Source: an uncultured Bacteroidota bacterium (GTDB lineage Bacteria > Bacteroidota > Bacteroidia > Chitinophagales > Chitinophagaceae). Taken from it: a DNA stretch of 8,952 nucleotides. Below, one piece after another: positions 1-6,275 of the stretch. The stretch is taken from contig CAMLGP010000072.1 of assembly GCA_946479535.1 (NCBI GenBank), positions 1-8,952 on the forward strand, read 5' to 3'. Position numbers and translations under genes: made by a program. The first letter of the stretch is position 1, and every line of letters starts with the position of its first letter. The notes under the pieces were generated by a model. That model ran no database searches and was not told the origin of the DNA. It was given only the letters and a program-made list of their open reading frames with translations.

Positions 1-72
1 GGCGGTTCTTGTCGGAAATACCAATATTTATTTTCATAAAAATTAAGAGAATAGGTGAGGAATAATGGCAAG

Positions 73-939
73 TTAATCCAAAAGTGATGCCAGCGCCATT
101 AATTCTTTTTGTTTATATTCATCTTTGTCTGTGGTAAAGCATTTTGCAAATTCTTCCAGCAGGTGCTGGATTACTTTTTTATTTTTCCGGGGTTTGAAGT
201 AAGCGTCTACGGGAGGAACGGCTATGCGCTTGAAATAGCTTTCAACATCCTGGTGAGTGAATACCTGCCCTGTGGTAGGATCTATGAAGAATTCGATCTT
301 TTGCATGGGATTGACCAGGTTCTCATCAGAATAACCAGGCTTGAAATATCCGATGATAAATTGACGTGGCAGGTTGATGGCCCTTACAGGGATATCCAGT
401 AATTCGCAGAGGAGGAGATAGAGTATTCCGTTGCTTAACTGGTTGCCACGTTTTGCTTCCAGGGTTTTATGCAGGAGGAATTCAGAAGGTTCCTTATAAT
501 TGATCTCGCTTCCTTTTAAACCATAATAGCTGTAGAGTATGCTGGTAACAATATTGATCTGCTCAAGTGGAGTAAGGTAATTGTTCAGCTCAAGCCAGAT
601 ATTGCGACGCACTTTTTCTATTTCCTGTAATACAGGTGTAGTGGACAGATCGGGATATTGAAATTTGCTTACAAGCAATGCACCCAGTATCAGATCATGA
701 TGGCCGGATACATTCCACTGCCGAATATCTTCTGTGAGGTCCCTGTAATGTAATCTGTGAATGAGTAATTCTATTCTTTCCTGCGTATAACCATCAGGAG
801 TAGTTTCCCAAAGATGTTCAAGATTGGGAATAATAGGTTTGCCGTAGTCAACGATCTTTTGGGAGATGGCGTTGAATACTTCTTCATCAGGGTCATCAAT
901 AAGGTGAAAAAGGGCTGATATTTCTTTGTTCGTTTCCAT
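73..939 (-). CDS. SirB1-like / transglutaminase-like protein
   Basis: This 288-residue soluble protein resembles the SirB1 (UPF0162, transglutaminase-like) family. The N-terminus (about residues 8-45, LIDDPDEEVF followed by a Gly-Lys-Pro-Ile-Ile-Pro turn) matches the short HEAT-like helical repeat that opens SirB1-type proteins. The core at residues 151-200 holds the family hallmarks: a PSEFLLHKTLEAKRGN stretch, a Leu-rich helix with Cys178, and PRQFIIGY (191-198) where SirB1 relatives usually have PGHF. A FIDPTTGQVF strand (218-227) follows. No signal peptide or membrane segment is seen. Biochemical activity is unestablished for most family members, and the canonical Cys-His-Asp transglutaminase triad cannot be assigned with confidence here. 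It lies 126 bp downstream of the methyltransferase on the same strand, so it could share a transcript or have its own promoter. Family call fairly sure; function unknown. Confidence 0.82.
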   Translation of the reverse strand: METNKEISALFHLIDDPDEEVFNAISQKIVDYGKPIIPNLEHLWETTPDGYTQERIELLIHRLHYRDLTEDIRQWNVSGHHDLILGALLVSKFQYPDLSTTPVLQEIEKVRRNIWLELNNYLTPLEQINIVTSILYSYYGLKGSEINYKEPSEFLLHKTLEAKRGNQLSNGILYLLLCELLDIPVRAINLPRQFIIGYFKPGYSDENLVNPMQKIEFFIDPTTGQVFTHQDVESYFKRIAVPPVDAYFKPRKNKKVIQHLLEEFAKCFTTDKDEYKQKELMALASLLD

Positions 940-1065
940 GATGGTGGTTATTTGCTACTATTCACTCACAATTTCTTTATTGACAGGCAAATGAAATAGT
1001 TAAACTTTTCCACAGATGGGGAAAGGAGTATAACAATTAATCTGTTACAATGTTAATACCAAAAC

Positions 1066-1815
1066 TTATTCCACTTTTTTTGCAACAAGCATCCAGTCCC
1101 AGGGATTGGGACGCTTAAGCCATTTAGGGGGCTTTATAAATTCAGTCTTCCAGCTGTATTCAATCTTTTGAATGGTTTCAATAGAGAATTTCTGCAGTGA
1201 TAGTAACAGTTCCAGTTCTTCCTGCAAATAATGTTTTGTAGGCACCTGGTCAATATCTGCATGACCCTGAAGAAGATTCCTGTATTTTTTCGATCCGGCT
1301 TTTGCGGAGAATTTTTTAGCAGGCAGGTCTTCGTCTATCTTCCATTTGTTTTGAATGATATGGGTCATCATCCAGGATTCAAGAGAAGGCACAACCAATA
1401 CCAGGTGACCACCTTTCCGGATAATCCGGGAAAGGTTCCTGAAAAAATTATCTCTTTTTTTGACTGAATCAGTAAGTATAGCATTGATGCAAACAGCCAT
1501 ATCACATTTCGGCAATTTTATTTTTTGCGAAGACATATCCGCTCTTATATAATCTACATTGGTAAACTGCGGATAGGTTCTTTGTGCGATGCCAAGATTT
1601 TCAATAGAAATATCCAGGGCTAATACTTCTCTAAAAGCAGGTGCCAGTACCGGTAACCATTTGCCAACCGCACAGCCGATATCAGCTACCGTTTTGGATG
1701 CTGCGGCCCTTTTGATGATTGCCGATCGAATGATGCCTTTTTTGTCATTTTTTAGCACATCAAATATCTCTTCGTTATAGTCAGGCGCTATTTTTTCCCA
1801 GTATTTACGGTCCAT
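1066..1815 (-). CDS. class I SAM-dependent methyltransferase
   Basis: This 249-residue protein has the class I (Rossmann-fold) methyltransferase pattern. Motif I is VADIGCAVGKW (residues 43-53), the glycine-rich SAM-binding loop. It is followed by the acidic end of strand 2 at LALDIS (Asp68), an RADM motif (91-94) expected to contact the adenine, and a DMAVCINAIL strand (105-114) at the motif IV position. A GGHLVLVVPS strand (135-144) corresponds to the post-core region, and the chain ends in a basic, Trp/Pro-rich tail ending WDWMLVAKK. The N-terminal YWEKIAPDYNEEIF resembles the cap helix of many small-molecule methyltransferases. The substrate cannot be read from sequence. The start is the first ATG of the frame. 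Upstream lies the long structured divergent spacer. No signal peptide; expected cytoplasmic. Fold assignment is firm, pathway unknown. Confidence 0.88.
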   Translation of the reverse strand: MDRKYWEKIAPDYNEEIFDVLKNDKKGIIRSAIIKRAAASKTVADIGCAVGKWLPVLAPAFREVLALDISIENLGIAQRTYPQFTNVDYIRADMSSQKIKLPKCDMAVCINAILTDSVKKRDNFFRNLSRIIRKGGHLVLVVPSLESWMMTHIIQNKWKIDEDLPAKKFSAKAGSKKYRNLLQGHADIDQVPTKHYLQEELELLLSLQKFSIETIQKIEYSWKTEFIKPPKWLKRPNPWDWMLVAKKVE

Positions 1816-1903
1816 GTTTCAACTAGTTTTCCACATATTATAGTTTGGTGTACTTTATGCTTAATGCAGGTAAGTTAAGCTAAAAAGCCAAAAACCTTTA
1901 TAA

Positions 1904-2016
1904 CCACGGTATAATGATGCTATTAGCCGGTATATCGGCACAATCCAGCTGCATCAAGATTTTACCCGTGGAAACAATCAAGTTCCTGTCCCGCTAACAG
2001 CGGGGCGGGGCTTTTT
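1904..2016 (+). ncRNA. candidate structured RNA ending in an intrinsic terminator
   Basis: Visible pairing: CCACGG (1904-1909) with CCGTGG (1966-1971); UA (1910-1911) with UA (1963-1964) across a bulged C; AA (1913-1914) with UU (1961-1962); TGATGC (1915-1920) with GCATCA (1951-1956); AUU (1922-1924) with AAU (1942-1944); and GCCG (1926-1929) with CGGC (1936-1939), closing a 6-nt loop. This makes one long hairpin interrupted by asymmetric bulges. Sixteen bases later comes a GC hairpin with a U-run. The terminator polarity favours the plus strand. The roughly 113-nt size and bulged-rod shape recall 6S-like RNAs, but no known family consensus was recognised by eye. It could be a free small RNA or a leader element, though it lies about 380 bp before the lipoprotein start. 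The call is inference from pairing only. Confidence 0.35.
1988..2016 (+). terminator. rho-independent terminator-like hairpin
   Basis: GTCCCGCT (1988-1995) pairs with AGCGGGGC (1999-2006) around a 3-nt AAC loop, with one G-U pair. A register-shifted alternative pairs GTCCCGC (1988-1994) with GCGGGGC (2005-2011), which places the stem directly against TTTTT (2012-2016). Both fit a plus-strand terminator. It is odd because no protein gene reads into it: the gene to the left is transcribed away from it. It therefore suggests a short non-coding transcript or attenuation of a long leader. Confidence 0.5.
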
Positions 2017-2032
2017 GAAGGTCAACACCAGG

Positions 2033-2093
2033 TGTAAAATAAATAGTAAAAGTAATGGCCGCAAATTCGGGGTGATACACTATTTATTTTACA
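2033..2093. repeat. perfect 15-bp inverted repeat followed by T6
   Basis: TGTAAAATAAATAGT (2033-2047) is exactly inverted as ACTATTTATTTTACA (2079-2093), with a 31-nt interior. TTTTTT follows at 2094-2099 on the plus strand. It could be an A/U-rich terminator stem, a paired operator, or the ends of a very small palindromic element. No target-site duplication is evident at its borders. A perfect 15-bp arm is unlikely by chance even in A/T-rich sequence. Confidence 0.65.
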
Positions 2094-2205
2094 TTTTTTA
2101 TTATAAGCCGTATTAATAAACTTTTTACAGGCAAATGAAGAAATTGATACATTAATAGATAATAGAATAAAAATTTATCCGTTTACAAATTGAATTCCAG
2201 CCAAC

Positions 2206-2274
2206 CTTACTCCACCAGAGAACCCTCCTTTGAATATGCACCTTTGAGCACGCACCAGTCTTACTCCACCAGAG
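2206..2274. repeat. 15-bp direct repeat flanking a 14-bp imperfect tandem repeat
   Basis: CTTACTCCACCAGAG occurs exactly at 2206-2220 and at 2260-2274, start to start 54 bp, close to five helical turns. Between the copies lie two adjacent 14-bp units, CCTTTGAATATGCA (2227-2240) and CCTTTGAGCACGCA (2241-2254), which match at 11 of 14 positions and differ only by transitions. The cluster is 124 bp upstream of the lipoprotein start codon, so paired regulator sites are one reading; a decayed duplication is another. Confidence 0.6.
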
Positions 2275-2397
2275 TGTAAAGACAGTTATAAAGATTAACC
2301 TATCAATTTACCAGGTCGTTCTAACCAATGCTGAATGCTTAGGGCTTGTCCGCTATTGGCGGATTCATCTCTATTTATTATTTAAACAATTGTAAAC

Positions 2398-3264
2398 ATG
2401 AAACACTTACTGCGTGCATGCCTTGCCTTGAGCATTGCCATTGCAATTCTCTTTTCGTGCTCAAAAGAAAACAGTAGCAAAGATTCAGCTGTTCCTGAAG
2501 GCCAACAAAGAGTAAAGATCTATCTGTCAGATAATCCGGTCAATTTTGATGCGGTATTCGTAGACATACAGAAGGTGGTTGTACAGGTTATTCCTGACAG
2601 CTGTCGTGGCAGAGGCGATCGAAACGGTAACGATTGCTATGATGATGATGAATATCGTTGTTCTATTTGGGATACGCTGGATATCCGTTCAGGCGTATAC
2701 AATCTGCTGAATCTTTCCAATGGAGTTGATACCCTGCTTGCCAATGGATTAACATTGCAGGGACGGGTAAACAAGATCAAACTGGTATTGGGTGATAACA
2801 ATTCTGTTGTGATAGACAGTGTTAGCTATCCGCTTACCTTGTGGGGAAGCCAGCATTCCGTTGTGATCAATGTTAGAGGAGCCGATGTTGATTCACTTTC
2901 GCCTGGTGATCTGCAACTGTGGCTCGACTTTGATGCAGGTGGCTCTATTGTGCGGGTGGCCAATAATCATTTCGTATTAAAGCCCAGGATAAAAGTATTT
3001 GTGCCGGACAGAACTGCCAGCATAAAAGGTAAAGTATTGCCAAGAGAAGCCAAAGCGGTAGTATCCGCCATCGCCAATGGTGATACCCTGGTAGCAATTC
3101 CTTATTCCCATAATGGTGAATTCAAGATCAGGGGATTGACGGGATCATCTGCGGAAGTATTCATTAATGCTACTGCGGGTGGTTACAGAGACACCACAAT
3201 AACGGGAGTTTCATTACAGCCTGGAAAAGCAGCTGATATCGGAACGATACAATTGCACCGGTAA
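2398..3264 (+). CDS. DUF4382 domain lipoprotein with carboxypeptidase-regulatory-like C-terminus
   Basis: This 288-residue protein starts with a lipoprotein signal peptide: MKHLLR, a hydrophobic core (8-19) and a lipobox LFSC with the lipidated cysteine at residue 21, followed by SKEN. Residues about 38-200 match DUF4382: VKIYLSDNPVNFDAVFVDIQ, GVYNLLNLSNGVDTL, a KIKLVLGDNNSVVID strand and an LQLWLDFDA strand. Inside the domain, residues 69-88 form a Cys/Asp-rich insertion with an EF-hand-like loop (D74, N76, N78, D82, E85). Residues about 205-288 look like a carboxypeptidase-regulatory-type beta-sandwich (SIKGKV, GEFKIRGL, final IGTIQL). It should be anchored to a membrane, perhaps the outer one; whether it faces the periplasm or the surface cannot be decided. 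DUF4382 has no established biochemical function. The ATG follows A/T-rich sequence without a Shine-Dalgarno motif. It is monocistronic, with a strong terminator just downstream. Confidence 0.88.
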   Translation: MKHLLRACLALSIAIAILFSCSKENSSKDSAVPEGQQRVKIYLSDNPVNFDAVFVDIQKVVVQVIPDSCRGRGDRNGNDCYDDDEYRCSIWDTLDIRSGVYNLLNLSNGVDTLLANGLTLQGRVNKIKLVLGDNNSVVIDSVSYPLTLWGSQHSVVINVRGADVDSLSPGDLQLWLDFDAGGSIVRVANNHFVLKPRIKVFVPDRTASIKGKVLPREAKAVVSAIANGDTLVAIPYSHNGEFKIRGLTGSSAEVFINATAGGYRDTTITGVSLQPGKAADIGTIQLHR

Positions 3265-3285
3265 TTATCCCGTGAAAACTATCGA

Positions 3286-3315
3286 AGCCTCTTCGTAAGG
3301 ACGGAGAGGCTTTTT
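3286..3315 (+). terminator. intrinsic terminator of the DUF4382 gene
   Basis: AGCCTCTTCG (3286-3295) pairs with CGGAGAGGCT (3302-3311) around a 6-nt loop, giving a 10-bp stem with one G-U pair. T's run on to 3315. It starts 21 bp after the lipoprotein stop codon, the expected place for its terminator. Confidence 0.88.
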
Positions 3316-3321
3316 CATGCC

Positions 3322-3387
3322 ACGCCATGGTTCATGTCTCATGAACTATGGCGTAAAGAGTTAGATGGTTCGTGAGACACGAACCAT
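3322..3387. repeat. pair of related hairpins in inverted orientation between convergent genes
   Basis: Hairpin A: a 15-bp stem, 3322-3336 with 3340-3354, loop TCT, one G-U pair. Hairpin B: a perfect 10-bp stem, ATGGTTCGTG (3365-3374) with CACGAACCAT (3378-3387), loop AGA on plus, hence TCT on minus. The reverse complement of B aligns to A at about 22 of 26 positions. One difference is compensatory: an A-T pair in A is a G-C pair in B. They lie between the lipoprotein and topA 3' ends, and each presents the UCU loop on the transcript entering from its own side. A REP-like or transcript 3'-end element is likely. Confidence 0.75.
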
Positions 3388-3405
3388 GGTGATTGATCTA
3401 ATAAT

Positions 3406-6012
3406 TTATTTCTTCTTCTTCGGAGATGCCTTTTTAGTAGCAGGCTTTTTAGCCGCAGCTTTTACGGGTGCGATCTTTGGATCTGCAGGCTTCTTTTCCT
3501 TTTTCTTTTTGCCGAAGGCATTAGGTATTTGTGCTACCACCCATTCCTTCACAGTATCAATGGAGATATCCTTTAGATCATCCGCAGTATATTTTGATTC
3601 ATCCGGCTTGCGTGGTAGTTTGATGATCTTTTTTCCCCATTTCACCACAGGACCCCATCGTGCATTTTCGATAGAGATCTTATCATCCGGCCAGCGCTGT
3701 ATATAACGGTTTTCTTCCTTCTTGATCTTGTTGGCGATCAGTTCATCAATATCTGATTTGGAAAGATTATCGAAATCATAGCGTTTTGGAACATTAATGA
3801 ACATGCCTTCCCATTTCAGATAGGGACCAAAACGCCCCTTGCCTTTGGTCACGGGTTTGCTGTTGTAATGTGCAATAGGAGCATCAGCCTGCTGCTTTTC
3901 CTTGATCAGTTCAATGGCTCTTTCCATATCCACTTCCAGGGGATCTTCTCCACGAGGGATAGAAATGAACTGCTCACCAAATTTTACATAAGGACCATAG
4001 GGACCACGATTCACATATACTTCTTCTCCTTCGTACTCACCCAATGTTAGCGGTAATTTGAACAGATCAAGTGCTTCTTCCAGTGTTATTGTCTCAATAC
4101 TCTGTCCGGGTTTTAATGCAGCAAAGAATGGCTTGTCTTCTTCATTGGCTTCTCCTATCTGCAGCATGGGACCAAAGCGGCCCATTCTCGCAACGATCTT
4201 TTTACCACTTACAGGATCAATACCCAATTCCCTTTCGCCTTTTGCACGCTCTGCAGTTTCAATGGTTTTATCAACATCCTTTTTAAAGGGGCTGTAAAAA
4301 TCATCGATCATTTTGTTCCATTTCATCTTTCCCTCTGCCACCTCATCAAACTCTTCTTCAATACGGGCAGTGAAACTGTAATCCATAATATCATCAAAAT
4401 ACTGTTTCAGGAAATCTGTTACCACCAGACCAAGGTCCGTTGGAAATAATTTTGATTTTTCTGCACCCGTGTTTTCCTGTTCAGTAACTGTTTCAACTTT
4501 ATTTTCTTTCAGGATCAATACCCTATAATCACGGGGAGTTCCTTCCTTATCGCGTTTTTCAACATAACCTCTTTTCAGAATAGTTGAAATGGTTGGAGCA
4601 TAAGTTGATGGTCGACCAATGCCCAATTCTTCCAGCTTCTTAACAAGTGATGCTTCCGTGTAGCGGGGCATGGGGCGACTAAACCTTTCAGTAGCCTTCA
4701 TTTCCCGGAGCGGCAGCTGTTGACCAACTACCAATGGTGGCAGCATTCCTTCCTGTGTCTCATCTTCGTTCTCATCTTCATCATCCCGGTCTTCCCTGTA
4801 TACTTTAAGAAATCCATCAAATTTCAGCACTTCACCGGTTGCTGTCAATTCATCTTTATTGGTTGAAATGGCAATTTTGGCAACTGTTTTCTCCAATTCG
4901 GCCTCAGCCATCTGGCTTGCCATGGTACGTTTCCAGATTAGTTCATACAGGCGTTTCCAATCCGGATCTTCCACCGTGGAATTGTTCATATAGGTGGGTC
5001 GTATGGCTTCGTGTGCTTCCTGGGCGCTTTCGTTCTTATTCTTGAATTTGCGGAACTGGTGATAACGCTCACCATACATACTCTTTATGGTATTGGTGAT
5101 TTCTCCAAGTGCAGTATTACTCAGGTTCACGCTATCCGTACGCATATAAGTAATGTGTCCATTCTCATATAGTTTCTGAGCTATCAGCATGGTGCGCGAA
5201 ACACCGTAACCCAGTTTTCTTGCCGCTTCCTGCTGTAAAGTAGAAGTTGTAAAGGGTGGAGCAGGGGATCGTTTACCAGGCTTTACCTGTATATCCTTTA
5301 TGGAATAATCAGCGCCTTTACAGCTTTCGAGAAAACTTTTTGCATCTTCAACTGAAGAATATTTTCCGCCTTCTGCTTTGAATCCGATTTGTTTGTCGCT
5401 CGTATCTTTTGCAGTAAACCATGCATCTATCCTGAAACTGCTTTGAGTAGCAAATGCATTGATCTCACGTTCACGTTCTGCGATCAATCTTACAGCCACA
5501 CTCTGTACACGGCCTGCACTGAGGTTATTGCGAATACTGATCTTGCGCCAGAGAACGGGGCTCAGTTCAAAACCCACAATGCGGTCTAGTACCCGGCGGG
5601 CCTGCTGAGCATTTACCAGGTTCATATCCAGCTTGCGCGGATTTTCAACAGCCTCTTTTATAGCGGGCTTGGTAATTTCATGGAAAACGATACGTTTGGT
5701 ACTCTTTGGATCCAGACCCAGCACCTCACAAAGGTGCCAGCTGATAGCTTCTCCTTCCCGGTCCTCATCCGTGGCCAGCCAGACTTCTTTTGCTTTACCA
5801 GCCAGGTTTTTTAATTCTTTAACAACCTTCTCTTTATCCTCGGGAACTATATAGCGGGGTTTGAAATTCTTTTCCAGGTCAATACCCATACCAGCCTTTT
5901 CCAGGTCACGGATATGGCCGTAGCAGCTCTTAACCTGGAAATCACTTCCTAAGATCTTTTCTATCGTTTTTGCTTTCGCAGGGCTCTCAACAATCAATAG
6001 GTTCTTCGCCAT
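3406..6012 (-). CDS. topA: DNA topoisomerase I (type IA)
   Basis: This 868-residue enzyme relaxes negative supercoils by cutting one strand through a 5'-phosphotyrosine bond. The Toprim domain opens with LLIVESPAKAKTI (Glu9, Lys13) and carries the metal site TDEDREGE (Asp82, Asp84, Glu86). The catalytic tyrosine is Tyr289 in ITYMRTDS, with Arg291 beside it. GIGRPSTYAPTISTIL (464-479) is the conserved type IA motif. The region from about 600 to 800 has four Gly-Arg-Phe-Gly-Pro-type repeats (near 611, 670, 716 and 785) typical of topoisomerase I C-terminal repeats; no CxxC zinc-ribbon motifs are present. An acidic stretch (405-421) interrupts the core, and the last 35 residues are Lys/Ala/Pro-rich like a histone H1 tail, probably DNA-binding. 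The start at MAKNLLIVES fits the family exactly. All catalytic residues are intact. It is transcribed alone, convergent with the lipoprotein gene. Confidence 0.98.
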   Translation of the reverse strand: MAKNLLIVESPAKAKTIEKILGSDFQVKSCYGHIRDLEKAGMGIDLEKNFKPRYIVPEDKEKVVKELKNLAGKAKEVWLATDEDREGEAISWHLCEVLGLDPKSTKRIVFHEITKPAIKEAVENPRKLDMNLVNAQQARRVLDRIVGFELSPVLWRKISIRNNLSAGRVQSVAVRLIAEREREINAFATQSSFRIDAWFTAKDTSDKQIGFKAEGGKYSSVEDAKSFLESCKGADYSIKDIQVKPGKRSPAPPFTTSTLQQEAARKLGYGVSRTMLIAQKLYENGHITYMRTDSVNLSNTALGEITNTIKSMYGERYHQFRKFKNKNESAQEAHEAIRPTYMNNSTVEDPDWKRLYELIWKRTMASQMAEAELEKTVAKIAISTNKDELTATGEVLKFDGFLKVYREDRDDEDENEDETQEGMLPPLVVGQQLPLREMKATERFSRPMPRYTEASLVKKLEELGIGRPSTYAPTISTILKRGYVEKRDKEGTPRDYRVLILKENKVETVTEQENTGAEKSKLFPTDLGLVVTDFLKQYFDDIMDYSFTARIEEEFDEVAEGKMKWNKMIDDFYSPFKKDVDKTIETAERAKGERELGIDPVSGKKIVARMGRFGPMLQIGEANEEDKPFFAALKPGQSIETITLEEALDLFKLPLTLGEYEGEEVYVNRGPYGPYVKFGEQFISIPRGEDPLEVDMERAIELIKEKQQADAPIAHYNSKPVTKGKGRFGPYLKWEGMFINVPKRYDFDNLSKSDIDELIANKIKKEENRYIQRWPDDKISIENARWGPVVKWGKKIIKLPRKPDESKYTADDLKDISIDTVKEWVVAQIPNAFGKKKKEKKPADPKIAPVKAAAKKPATKKASPKKKK

Positions 6013-6065
6013 AGTGGACTATAATTAATATACAACAGCGTCAAAACAGACCAGTTGTATTAGAT

Positions 6066-6084
6066 AAAAACCGCTTTTCAGCGG
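6066..6084 (-). terminator. candidate minus-strand terminator upstream of topA
   Basis: CCGCT (6071-6075) pairs with AGCGG (6080-6084) around a 4-nt loop. Read on the minus strand, the stem is followed at once by TTTTT (complement of 6066-6070). It lies about 190 bp beyond the SGNH hydrolase stop and 54 bp before the topA start. It may insulate topA from the upstream gene or act as a leader attenuator. The stem is short, so the call is moderate. Confidence 0.5.
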
Positions 6085-6275
6085 CTGCAAGTTAGAACAA
6101 GAATAATAATTTTTTCAGGAAACTCTCTTTTAGAGCCTTTTAGGCCAGCATTTTGCGCTGTTTTACGGCGTGAAAAGGCCGTACTTCAAACAGGGTTGTA
6201 TCCCTTGATAATCAAAGGCTGGCTTGTTCTGTAGCGAACGCTTGCATGCAGAAATCCGCAGGTGTCGGAAAATTT

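Larger units (their letters stand above)
1816..2397. other. 582-bp gene-free divergent spacer rich in repeats and hairpins
   Basis: No reading frame here looks like a gene on either strand. The spacer separates the divergently transcribed methyltransferase (left) and DUF4382 lipoprotein (right). In order it holds a nested irregular hairpin at 1904-1971, a GC hairpin plus T-run at 1988-2016, a perfect 15-bp inverted repeat at 2033-2093 followed by T6, an A/T-rich stretch to about 2200, a direct-repeat cluster at 2206-2274, and a small hairpin at 2349-2363 (TCCGC/GCGGA, 5-nt loop) 34 bp before the lipoprotein start. Both divergent promoters should lie here, but no clean Bacteroidota promoter (TTTG, then TAnnTTTG) was found. 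Only partial matches occur, for example TTTG at 1844-1847 followed by TAAGTTAA at 1871-1878. Confidence 0.75.

Noticed and set aside
1..72. Short open frames at the left edge on the plus strand, possible tail of another gene
   Set aside because: All three plus frames stop within 65 bp and none gives recognisable residues.
1006..1835. DnaA-like boxes as a replication origin
   Set aside because: Only two relaxed boxes 820 bp apart, lying in and across coding sequence, with no box cluster or dnaA/dnaN neighbours.
2033..2093. Inverted repeat as a classic MITE or IS end pair
   Set aside because: The unit is only 61 bp and no target-site duplication or transposase remnant is seen beside it.
2206..2274. 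Direct repeats as a CRISPR remnant
   Set aside because: Only two copies of 15 bp, the intervening sequence is itself repetitive, and no cas genes are nearby.
3365..3706. Plus-strand open frame of 113 codons opposite the topA 3' end
   Set aside because: It is the antisense of the Lys-rich topA tail, giving a Phe-rich translation with no family resemblance.
6255..6269. TCCG/CGGA hairpin just after the SGNH hydrolase stop as its terminator
   Set aside because: The stem is only 4 bp with three U's following; the hairpin at 6066-6084 is a better candidate.
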